Source: UBA11346 sp038060575 (GTDB taxonomy: Bacteria; Planctomycetota; UBA11346). Taken from it: DNA of 64,000 nucleotides. The stretch lies in the NCBI GenBank assembly GCA_964652775.1, contig CAZZAM010000005.1, forward strand, positions 124,001 to 188,000, written 5' to 3'. A program made the position numbers and the translations under genes. Each line of letters opens with the position of its first letter. The first letter of the stretch is position 1. This document shows, in pieces, positions 1-6,662 of the stretch. The notes beneath the pieces are model-generated. The model saw nothing but the letters and a program-made list of their open reading frames with translations, was not told the origin of the DNA and searched no databases.

Positions 1-1
1 C

Positions 2-184
2 GACGATCGTACCGCCAAGCGCTTCGGCGAGCCATCGCGCCAGGGCCATGTCGATGGCAAACCATGGGTAGCCGCCATGTGGCAGCGCTATCGCAACGCC
101 ATACCGCATGGTCCCCATCAGGAACCGACCCCATCAGCCGAAACAACGTGGACATCACTGCCCACACGTGGAGACACACCATGA
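2..184 (+). CDS. 3' end of a paralogue of the next gene (partial)
   Basis: Frame 2 is open from the window edge to the TGA at 182-184. Its last residues (MWQRYRNAIPHGPHQ, then SAETTW) align with the C-terminus of the following protein (MWKTYRNNLPPGPNG, then PAETTW), so this is the tail of a tandem paralogue. It has about 11 residues more after the shared ending. The stop overlaps the next start as ATGA, implying co-transcription and translational coupling. The function is unknown. The resemblance is read directly from the translation; the rest of the gene lies outside the window. Confidence 0.75.
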   Translation, partial: DDRTAKRFGEPSRQGHVDGKPWVAAMWQRYRNAIPHGPHQEPTPSAETTWTSLPTRGDTP

Positions 185-1869
185 ATCGACACCACTTCAC
201 TCCAGCCATGCTGCTGCCCCTGCTCATCGGACTGTGGGCGGGAAGTGGCGCACCCACTGCCATGGCGGGTGAAAGCTCGACCGTGACCCCGGTCAAGCAC
301 GTGAACTTTCTCAAATTGCCCAAGACGGTGTTGCCACCGCTGACGATCTACACCAAGGACAACGTTCCGCCGACTCCGACGCTTGCGTCGCTCGAGAAAC
401 GGCGCTCGATCACCCAGTTCGGCATCACCTGGACCTTTGATGCCGAGGTTCCAGTTGCGCAATTCGTCACCGGCGACTGGTATGTCGTCGGCCCAGTGAC
501 GGTGGTGATGATCGATCCCAAGCCGGAATTTGGTGACGGAGTGAGCGAGCCGGAGTTCAACAAGGATTCGATCCAAGAGACGAAGTACGCCGGCAAACGG
601 GCACGGCACGGATCGATGCTCAACTCGCCACGCATCACCTCGCATCTCAGCGCCTTCAAGTCCGGATTCGACAGCCGCCAGCATGTCGGCCGCTACAATC
701 CAGCCTTGTTCGCTCAGCTGCCGATCGCGATTAAACCGGGCGACGCACTGATCTCGACAATCAGCCGCCGAAACGACGAGATCACCCAGTTCGGCGGCCA
801 GCACATCGATCCCATCCGGGCCTGCGCCGTCCTTTCCTGCCTCGCTGAACCGCAACCGGCCGACGCCTTCCGCCCATCATACTGCGATTCGGCCAACAGT
901 CGCATCTACCTGACACGCAATCTCCGCCGTGATGTCCTGCTGCGTCTACCGCGGATTGCCGGCACACCGGACAGTCTGGGCGAACAGGCGGCACGGTACC
1001 AGCGCCCCTGGCAAGACATCTGTGACTTCAGCATGTCGAATCCACTCGAGAACATGCCCCATTACGGCCAAACCATCAACGAGATCCTCGGCGAAGCCAC
1101 CTTGCTGCTGCAGATGGATTACCGTCCGGAAGAGAAAGAACGGCTCATCGTCAACATGGTGCAGGTCGGCCTCGATTTCTGGGGCCAAATGCGCAACGGC
1201 TATTCGTGGATCGCCAACGGCGGGATCAATCAGGGTCGCAAGTGGCCAATCATCTTCGCCGGTATCATGCTACAGGACGACACACTCATCGCGTGCAAGC
1301 AAGCCTATCCGAAATGCCGCTTCGAAGAAGATGACCAGACCGCCTTCTGTCCGTTCACCTACAAGGGAAAGGTCTACGAACAGAGTTGGACCGGTGCCAA
1401 GGTCTTCTACGTAGGGCATGGCCCGGCAGAGACGACAGCGGACGAAGGCAAGGTCGGTGAGTGGGACCGGGGCTGGGGACCGCTCGAATTATTTCACCCA
1501 AAGGATTGGCCATTGCCCGGAAAACCCGTTTTGGGCAGCGACGGCTACCGCATGGCCAATTCCAGTCCCGCCTGGGTTGGACTGGCGCTCGCCATCCGCC
1601 TCATGCACATGGAGAAGGCCTGGGGCAACGACGCTTTTTTCGCCTACGTCGACCGCTGGATGACCGAGGACGACACGATCCAGGTTCAGGCCCTCAAGGA
1701 ACACGGCCGCATCGACCGGACCAAGGCCAAATTCGGCGAATACGGACGTCAGGGTTACATCAACTACAAGGTCGACCTGGTGCAGACCATGTGGAAGACC
1801 TACCGCAATAACCTGCCGCCAGGACCAAACGGCGAGAAAACCCCGCCAGCCGAAACAACCTGGAAATAG
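181..1869 (+). CDS. Exported protein of unknown function, second of a tandem pair
   Basis: 562 aa from the ATG at 181, chosen because it overlaps the upstream stop as ATGA and has GGAG about 9 bp upstream. Residues 1-29 form a signal peptide (hydrophobic MLLPLLIGLWAG, cleavage near AMA-GE), so the protein is exported. The middle is helical. A conserved-looking stretch lies near residues 304-362, including DYRPEEKERLIVNM and NGGINQGRKWPIIFAG. The repeated helices with a glycine-rich NGG turn recall the alpha/alpha toroid of polysaccharide lyases, but no catalytic motif is certain. It is paired with the paralogue ending at 184. No substrate can be assigned. Confidence 0.85.
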   Translation: MNRHHFTPAMLLPLLIGLWAGSGAPTAMAGESSTVTPVKHVNFLKLPKTVLPPLTIYTKDNVPPTPTLASLEKRRSITQFGITWTFDAEVPVAQFVTGDWYVVGPVTVVMIDPKPEFGDGVSEPEFNKDSIQETKYAGKRARHGSMLNSPRITSHLSAFKSGFDSRQHVGRYNPALFAQLPIAIKPGDALISTISRRNDEITQFGGQHIDPIRACAVLSCLAEPQPADAFRPSYCDSANSRIYLTRNLRRDVLLRLPRIAGTPDSLGEQAARYQRPWQDICDFSMSNPLENMPHYGQTINEILGEATLLLQMDYRPEEKERLIVNMVQVGLDFWGQMRNGYSWIANGGINQGRKWPIIFAGIMLQDDTLIACKQAYPKCRFEEDDQTAFCPFTYKGKVYEQSWTGAKVFYVGHGPAETTADEGKVGEWDRGWGPLELFHPKDWPLPGKPVLGSDGYRMANSSPAWVGLALAIRLMHMEKAWGNDAFFAYVDRWMTEDDTIQVQALKEHGRIDRTKAKFGEYGRQGYINYKVDLVQTMWKTYRNNLPPGPNGEKTPPAETTWK

Positions 1870-1906
1870 TCGATGAACCGAAACAACCTGCCGTCGAGTG
1901 CCATCA

Positions 1907-2086
1907 TCAAACGCTTAGCCTCGACACGTCATGGCCCAACGCGCCAATGTTCACCACCGGCACGCTGACAATCGGGAGGCTGCGCACCTCGCGGTAAGCA
2001 GCGTCAACGTGGCGCCGGCACGCAGGAAAGACAACTGTAACAGCATCTCGCTGGCATGGGCTGATTCCACCGGCACGCCACGATGG
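1907..2086 (-). pseudogene. Possible C-terminal remnant of an M20 (RocB-like) peptidase
   Basis: A minus-strand frame of about 59 codons, open at its 5' side only back to a TAG, ends at a TGA at 1907-1909. Its last part reads RSLPIVSVPVVNIGALGHDV. This resembles the PV-NIG--G-D region near the end of M20-family peptidases of the RocB type. There is no start codon with a ribosome site. The remnant lies directly behind the truncated rimO fragment on the same strand, so the locus looks like a deletion junction. The family call is weak. Confidence 0.25.
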
Positions 2087-2119
2087 CTAATACATTGCCT
2101 CTCTACCTCTTGTTGCCGT

Positions 2120-2572
2120 CTACCTTGTATTTGGTTTCTCGGCAATCTTCAGATAGGCGAAGTGTGGCGGCGTCAACTGACTGCGTTGATCATGACGCGC
2201 GCGATGGCGCGGTAGATTCGGAAAATGGCTGCGCACCACCGCAGCGAAGCGATCGTAATCTTTGAACGTCACCCACTGATCAACTTCCGGCATGTCAGCC
2301 TGCAGCTCGGTCAGATAGCGTTCGGTCAGACAACCGGCGACGAACAACTTGGCTCCTGGCTTGCGATCCTTCGCCGCGCGCAGGATGTGCTCGATCGACT
2401 CCTGCTTAGCCCCCTCGATAAAGCCACAGGTGTTGACCAGGACCAAATCGGCGGAACCCAGTTCCTTAGTCAGGCCGATTCCGGCAGTCTTGAGCGTCGT
2501 AACCAAATCCTCGGAATCGCTCAAATTCTTCGAGCATCCCAAGGATATCAGCGCTGCGGTCGGGGCGGGCAT
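2120..2572 (-). pseudogene. rimO: RimO N-terminal fragment (ribosomal protein S12 methylthiotransferase), truncated
   Basis: 150 codons matching only the N-terminal UPF0004 domain of RimO, the radical-SAM enzyme that methylthiolates an aspartate of ribosomal protein S12. The three cluster cysteines of this domain are present (SLGCSKN, NTCGF, AGCLTER). RimO-type wording continues to PPHFAYLKIAE, then homology stops: the expected radical-SAM CxxxCxxC motif and TRAM domain are replaced by KPNTR and a stop. Full-length RimO is about 440 aa, so two thirds are missing. The break is near 2137. A shortened protein could be made but cannot do the radical-SAM reaction. It has a GC-rich context like its neighbours. 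Confidence 0.8.
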
Positions 2573-2746
2573 CGCCGCAGTGTCCGAGTCCTGCGCGCTG
2601 GTCCAGATGGAAGCGGCCAGCCTTGCTCGACGTGGGCAAAGGCCCGCTGAAGCCCCACTCCCAATGGCATTGCGTTAAGGCCGGGATGTCGCTTGTGCCA
2701 TGCCTCGCCGCCGAGGTTTTCTCACGTTTCATCCCGAGGAATTCTT
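2573..2746. other. Intergenic stretch without a recognised gene
   Basis: This stretch lies between the start of the rimO fragment and the inverted repeat that follows. No frame here resembles a protein, and I see no tRNA or clear terminator. It may hold the former rimO promoter. Confidence 0.4.
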
Positions 2747-2863
2747 CAAGGCAACCACGGGGACACGGGGGACCAAGACAGGGGCACAGGGAAAAGGCAG
2801 AAAAGCACATCCTGCATGTCCCCCGTGTCCCCAGTGAATCCCCGTGCCCCCGTGGTTGCCTTG
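2747..2863. repeat. Inverted repeat, CAAGGCAACC cap with GGGGACAC-word arms
   Basis: The left arm starts CAAGGCAACCACGGGGACAC and the right arm ends as its complement, CCCCGTGGTTGCCTTG. The arms are built from degenerate GGGGACAC-like words. The outer ten bases are identical to the cap of the GCAGAGG-type elements elsewhere in the window, but the inner words differ. Unlike most copies it is not just after an intact gene: it lies between the start of the rimO fragment and the GNAT gene. Confidence 0.8.
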
Positions 2864-2971
2864 CGTTTCTCCATCGGTGACTCTTAACGCAACACCATTG
2901 GCCCCACTCCGGGCCCACCTTGCCAGCACGCAATTCTGATGAATCATGCCGCCCGCCCAGGAGGCATGGAC

Positions 2972-3463
2972 GTGGACAGCAAGCCGGCAACCAATCTCGC
3001 GCTGCGGATAGCTAACGCCGATGACGCCCTGATCCTCAACGACATGATTACCGCGTTCGCAGCCTACGAACGCCTGCCCACCTCAAGCACCGTCGCCAGT
3101 CTCCAGGCAGAAATGTCGCGCCCTGATCGGGTTTTCGAAGCGGTCCTCGCGTTCATCGACGACAAGCCGGTTGGCTTCGCCCTCTTCTTCAATACCTACT
3201 CAACCTTCGCTGCGAAGCGCGGCCTGTACCTTGAAGACATCTACGTCCGCGAGAGCGCGCGTAACATGGGCGTCGCTACAGCGCTCTTGAAACACATCGC
3301 AAAATTTGCGGTCCAACGCAACGTTGGTCGCGTCGAGTTCACCGTGTTGCTGTGGAACACCGTGGCGATTGAATTCTTCGAAACGATGGGCGCCCTGCCC
3401 AACAGCGCCTGGACCACCTATCGCCTCTCCGGCGAGTGGCTCCAGAAACTGGCGGCGGATTAA
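2972..3463 (+). CDS. GNAT-family N-acetyltransferase
   Basis: 163 aa from a GTG start at 2972, preferred because AGGAGG at 2959-2964 sits 7 bp upstream. In-frame ATGs at 2939 (no ribosome site) and 2966 (1 bp from AGGAGG) are alternatives. The protein has the GNAT fold: an N-terminal sensing half (ALRIANADDALIL), a central strand YLEDIYVRESARNMGVATAL containing the acetyl-CoA pyrophosphate loop (RxxGxA type), and the C-terminal VEFTVLLWNTVAIEFFETMG. This wording is closest to diamine (spermidine/spermine) acetyltransferases, but the acceptor cannot be fixed. tRNA-Ser begins 9 bp after its stop and may share its transcript. Confidence 0.85.
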   Translation: MDSKPATNLALRIANADDALILNDMITAFAAYERLPTSSTVASLQAEMSRPDRVFEAVLAFIDDKPVGFALFFNTYSTFAAKRGLYLEDIYVRESARNMGVATALLKHIAKFAVQRNVGRVEFTVLLWNTVAIEFFETMGALPNSAWTTYRLSGEWLQKLAAD

Positions 3464-3472
3464 ATGACATAC

Positions 3473-3562
3473 GGATGGTTGGCCGAGCGGTCTAAGGCAT
3501 CTGTTTACTAAACAGACGAGCCGGAAACGGCTCCGGGGGTTCGAATCCCTCACCATCCGCCA
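3473..3562 (+). tRNA. tRNA-Ser, anticodon ACT
   Basis: All arms fold. The acceptor GGATGGT (3473-3479) pairs with ACCATCC (3552-3558), followed by G73 and an encoded CCA (3560-3562). The D stem is GCC/GGC, and the anticodon stem TCTGT/ACAGA encloses TTACTAA. The long variable arm is GAGCCG-GAAA-CGGCTC (3518-3533), and the T loop is TTCGAAT. The long variable arm and G73 indicate serine. The anticodon at 3507-3509 is ACT, which pairs with AGU; bacteria normally use GCT here. The gene starts 9 bp after the GNAT stop. Confidence 0.9.
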
Positions 3563-3600
3563 AAATGAAAAGGGCCCAGTTGCTGGGCCTTTTTCATTTT
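3563..3600 (+). terminator. Rho-independent terminator of tRNA-Ser
   Basis: The hairpin GGCCCAG-TTG-CTGGGCC is followed by TTTTT and flanked by AAAATGAAAA and its complement. It starts right after the encoded CCA. Pairing can extend further into the tRNA 3' end, because a degraded inverted copy of that end follows at 3600-3630. Confidence 0.85.
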
Positions 3601-3738
3601 AGCGAATGGCGAGGGAGGCAGTGAACCCCCGCAGACCGGGGACGGTCAACGGTCGCAGAGGCCGCAAGCCGCGCATGCGGCTTGCTCAGTCGGCGATGCC
3701 GACTGACCTCTGCGAGGTTCGAATCCCTCACCATCCGC
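3600..3738. repeat. tRNA-Ser-derived repeat block with paired palindromes
   Basis: Three parts follow the terminator. At 3600-3630 there is a degraded inverted copy of the tRNA 3' end (14 of the first 17 bases match, then GAACCCCC). At 3655-3713 a GCAGAGG/CCTCTGC stem encloses two hairpins (GCAAGCCGC/GCGGCTTGC and CAGTCGGC/GCCGACTG), a three-way-junction-like fold. At 3716-3738 lies an exact 23-base direct copy of the tRNA T arm and acceptor (compare 3538-3560), without the final CA. No gene is evident. It could be an attachment-site duplication or a local rearrangement product. Confidence 0.7.
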
Positions 3739-3810
3739 GACCCATCACTAGGATATTCTCGAATTGAACTAGCTCATGGTCCTACACCACCCATCCAGTA
3801 GGTTATCGCC

Positions 3811-4128
3811 ATGGAATCTACAGCTCCCCTGCGCTTGCTCGACGCCGCTCCCATTGTGCCGGGCGCTAACGTCTCCCGTCCCATCCACGAAGCGAACGGC
3901 TGCAAGGTCGTGCTCTTCGCCATGGATGCCGGACAGGCGATCAGCGCGCACACCGTCCGCTTCCCGGCCCTGGTCCAAGTTCTTGATGGCTCACTCCAGG
4001 TCACCATTGGCGAGACCACACATACGGTCGCGGCCGGAGCAATCATCCTGCTGCCCGATGGCCAGCCACACGGAGTTCGCGCCGAGCGACCCTCGCGCTG
4101 GCTGCTCACCATGATGCGGCCCGGATAA
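3811..4128 (+). CDS. Small single-domain cupin protein
   Basis: 105 aa, one cupin barrel. The core reads AHTVRFPALVQVLDGSLQVTIG, then TVAAGAIILLPDGQPHGVRA, covering the two cupin motifs (G-H-x6-E-like and P--HG). The first motif lacks the full His/Glu metal set, so metal binding is uncertain; a histidine is kept in each motif (AHT, PHG). Proteins of this size are often sensors or small-molecule binders. The gene stands alone, after the tRNA-Ser repeat block and before the lower-GC segment. No signal peptide is seen, so it is probably cytoplasmic. Confidence 0.8.
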   Translation: MESTAPLRLLDAAPIVPGANVSRPIHEANGCKVVLFAMDAGQAISAHTVRFPALVQVLDGSLQVTIGETTHTVAAGAIILLPDGQPHGVRAERPSRWLLTMMRPG

Positions 4129-4192
4129 TGCACAGGCGTTAACCGCCTCACCCACGTCGACACCACCCTCATAAAACGACAAACCCCCGCGT

Positions 4193-4210
4193 GTGCTGCA
4201 ACTGCTGCAC
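4193..4210. promoter_or_regulatory. 18-bp dyad, possible operator copy 1
   Basis: GTGCTGCAACTGCTGCAC is a near-perfect dyad (7 of 8 half-site pairs). It recurs at 4496-4513 with one base changed. The two sites flank the HigA fragment. Operator function is inferred only from symmetry and position. Confidence 0.35.
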
Positions 4211-4223
4211 GAACTGCAACGAG

Positions 4224-4409
4224 TCAGACGAGGCCTTTTGATGTGACTGGCCCACTCCGCGATGCGCGCGCGACACGCCTACGGGATGCCTTGATGAGAA
4301 TGTCGCCAGGGATGCCGAGCTTACCATGCAGGGTGCGAATCATACTGATGCTGAGTGGACGACGACCTGACAATACTTCAGACACACGACCGATCGAAGC
4401 ACCAAGCAA
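4224..4409 (-). pseudogene. HigA-like antitoxin C-terminal fragment
   Basis: About 60 codons reading GASIGRVSEVLSGRRPLSIS, then MIRTLHGKLGIPGDILIKAS. This is the second half of the HTH (XRE) domain of HigA-type antitoxins, with the recognition helix RVSEVLSGRRPLS. Only a TTG could start it, and the frame is closed by a TGA just upstream, so the first HTH helices are missing. No HigB toxin is adjacent. It lies in the lower-GC segment between the two tRNAs and is probably a relic of a toxin-antitoxin module. Confidence 0.6.
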
Positions 4410-4495
4410 CGATGATCACGACACGGGTAATCAATTCCTCCCAAATTGGGAGCAAGAGCCACTTCAACCGTTGACCTGCGGTGACCGGACAGGAA

Positions 4496-4513
4496 GTGCT
4501 GCAACTACTGCAC
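4496..4513. promoter_or_regulatory. 18-bp dyad, possible operator copy 2
   Basis: GTGCTGCAACTACTGCAC matches the dyad at 4193-4210 at 17 of 18 bases. It sits about 90 bp upstream of the HigA fragment on that gene's strand, where an autoregulatory operator would be expected. The rest of 4410-4624 shows no gene. Confidence 0.35.
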
Positions 4514-4624
4514 CGGGCCTGAATGGATCGACGCCAATTTCATTCATTGAATTCCATGAATGACAGACAAACTCAAAACGTGGACGAAATGTAAATTTAT
4601 CCTCACGACTGAAAGAATGTAAAT

Positions 4625-6083
4625 ATGATACAGGCCCCGGACCCTGTTTGGAAACGGCTTGGACTGTCTGAGCCGCCTGACGAGCACGCAGGTGAGGGCA
4701 TTGGCGTACTGGTGATTGACCCGATTGGATATCACCCCGCGCTTCTGCACCTACAAGGCCGCCTCAGGCATGTGATTATTGACAAGAACATGCAACTGAC
4801 CGTAGAAGATCCGTTCATTCACCGTGAACGCCAAGTCTCCCTATGGGAACATGGCCTAAAATCCCTTTTGTGCATGGCGCACGCCCCTTTTGCGTACGAC
4901 AGCGTTGAATACACGAGCCTGTTGCCGCGTGCGGATTATACATGTTTATCATATCAATACGGATCCAGGGATTCCCTGCGCAAGGGCATTGACTGGGTGC
5001 TTGAGCGGAAGAATGAATTCAATATCAAATTGGTTCTTTGTGGTTCTTTGTGGAGGAGTTTACATTCCTTATGGTGGGGGATTAGTACATCCCACCGGAA
5101 GAAAGCCCGTTGTCCAAGCGCTTGAGCCATTTTTGCAACAAAACATACCAATTATTGCGGCCAACGGCAATAGCACGACGCTCAATGAGCTACCCCCCGC
5201 AGCGTACATGTCGGTCGGAGGGTATCTGGACAGAGGCAAAGCAGATCCGGTGCATCATTCTGCGCATCCGGATGAACCGTGGGGGTTGAATGGGGACGGC
5301 CATCTCAGGCCTGATATTTTGGCTCCACGGCTGCATCTCCAGATCCCATTTGTCGATCATGACAATGAGGATGGCAATGAGCATCTATCGTTTTTTTCAG
5401 GCACATGCGGAGCCTCATCTGTCACTGCAGGCCTGTTCGGATATCTTATCTGGCAGTTTCCTGACGCTGATCCGGCTTTGATACGGGCCGCTCTTGAACA
5501 GACAGGAACACCTCTGCCTGGATACGATAACCGGGCTCCCCGGATCAACGGCAAGGCTGCCGCAGAGTGCATCAGGGCTGGCGCTACTACTATTCATGCC
5601 AGGAGTCATGGCCCTATCATAGAAGTAACTGATCCGCTTGTGTCTGTTGGTTCCAACAACCCTGTCGAAGCTGCCCGTGCTCTTACCATGATTTATGAAA
5701 ATGGGGATACGAACAGGGAGTATTTTAAGCCGTATCTGGAACACAGATCGCCTATGGTCCGGAAAGTTGCAGTATGTATCATTGGGCCCCCTAAAACGCC
5801 CGCTGAGAGAGAAGAGATGCTGCGAAAAATGATTGCTGATCCGGATAATGGAGTCAGAGGGATGCTGGCGTCCGTTCTTGTTCGGGGAGCAGACCTGAAA
5901 GAGATCGGTATCTGGGGACAATATGCTGATAATCACAACTGGACCATGCGTTGGGCACTGAATCAGGTTATCAGTGGGCACGACGAAATTCCGCAACTTG
6001 GTGAGATTCATGATCCTGATTTGCTACAGGAAAAAACGCGCCCGTTCTTTGAGTGGCTTAAACGGATCGCTAAGAACCCGTGA
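4625..6083 (+). pseudogene. Subtilase (S8) with HEAT-like tail, frameshifted by a 10-bp tandem duplication
   Basis: Two overlapping frames form one gene. The first (from ATG 4625) carries the Asp region GIGVLVIDPIG and the His region WEHGLKSLLCMAH. The second carries IIAANGNS (oxyanion Asn) and FFSGTCGASSVTAG (nucleophile region), then helical repeats like HEAT units (HRSPMVRKVAVCII, DPDNGVRGMLASVL) to 6083. The shift is caused by an exact tandem duplication of TGGTTCTTTG at 5031-5050. Removing one copy joins the frames into 482 aa. The canonical Ser of GTSxA is Cys here (TGC). There is no signal peptide, so the protein would be cytoplasmic. GC and codon use are lower than in neighbours, suggesting transfer. 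The partner may be the 52-aa frame overlapping its stop. Confidence 0.8.
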
Positions 6084-6241
6084 TGCGCAAAAAACCTCTC
6101 GCTGCTGCTGGTGGAGGCGACTATAATCGGTGGTGCCGCCTCATTGGGAAAGGTCAATTTTCTGAGAGCTTCACACCGTTTTTCTGTCTCTCGTCCCGTG
6201 AAAATAATCCGCGACCGGTGACAGCATGCGTGATCTTGTGA
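6083..6241 (+). CDS. Short unidentified reading frame coupled to the subtilase
   Basis: The ATG at 6083 overlaps the subtilase stop (TGATG), the usual arrangement for coupled genes, and encodes 52 aa starting MRKKPLAAAGGGDYNRWC. I recognise no family. It ends inside AT-richer DNA that shows no further homology, so it may be the start of a larger second gene cut short by rearrangement. It may equally be non-coding. Confidence 0.3.
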   Translation: MRKKPLAAAGGGDYNRWCRLIGKGQFSESFTPFFCLSSRENNPRPVTACVIL

Positions 6242-6344
6242 ATGAATCCTTGACCCATGGGTACATCCTACTTGCCTCCCTGTTCACACCAGATGGGTGA
6301 GCACCGATGCGACAACTGTACGCAATGTGGATTCCAACCCTCGT

Positions 6345-6486
6345 CCGGGCTCGGGCGGAGCCCGCGCCGTCGCTCGGCGCCGACTCCCCTTACGGGGACT
6401 CGCGTCGGCTGCGCCGATGCCCTTGCAACCCTACAGCATGGCTGGACCCGAGTAGGCCGAGAGATCAAGGCGGCTCTGCCCGCTCC
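6345..6486. repeat. Palindromic block with tRNA-Gly fragments
   Basis: The block contains the hairpin GGGCTCGGGCGGAGCCC and a nested imperfect palindrome at about 6373-6416 (CGGCGCCGAC, TCCCC-TTAC-GGGGA, GTCGGCTGCGCCG). CCTACAGCATGGC at about 6432-6444 copies the anticodon-arm strand of the nearby tRNA-Gly (6560-6572). Bases 6474-6486 are an inverted copy of the tRNA 3' end. The layout parallels the block beside tRNA-Ser. 6242-6344 shows nothing recognisable. Confidence 0.6.
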
Positions 6487-6487
6487 A

Positions 6488-6529
6488 CAAACGAATAAAC
6501 CCGGCCTTGGGGCCGGGTTTATTCGTTTG
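6488..6529 (-). terminator. Hairpin terminator of tRNA-Gly
   Basis: Directly after the encoded CCA lies a stem of CAAACGAATAAACCCGGCC and its complement around a 4-base loop. Its T-rich 3' arm can act as a terminator on the minus strand. It is the core of a perfect 33-bp inverted repeat (6474-6506 and 6511-6543) that extends into the tRNA. Confidence 0.7.
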
Positions 6530-6606
6530 TGGAGCGGGCAGAGGGACTCGAACCCTCGACCTACAGCATGGCAAGCTGTCGCTCTAGCCAACTGAGCTAC
6601 GCCCGC
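6530..6606 (-). tRNA. tRNA-Gly, anticodon GCC
   Basis: Minus strand, 77 nt with encoded CCA. The acceptor GCGGGCG pairs with TGCCCGC, with U73. The anticodon stem ACAGC/GCTGT encloses TTGCCAT, giving anticodon GCC. The T arm is GAGGGTTCGAGTCCCTC. It lies 56 bp after the hemB stop on the same strand, so it may be co-transcribed with hemB. Confidence 0.95.
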
Positions 6607-6662
6607 ATCCTATGCCAACTGCGGCGGCAAAGATGGCGGGGGCGTTGGGTTTGTCCAGTACC

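Noticed and set aside
3473..6606. Complete integrative element between the two tRNAs
   Set aside because: No integrase, recombinase or matching att pair spans the interval; the two tRNAs differ and only local copies of each end are found, so only an accessory-looking segment is claimed.
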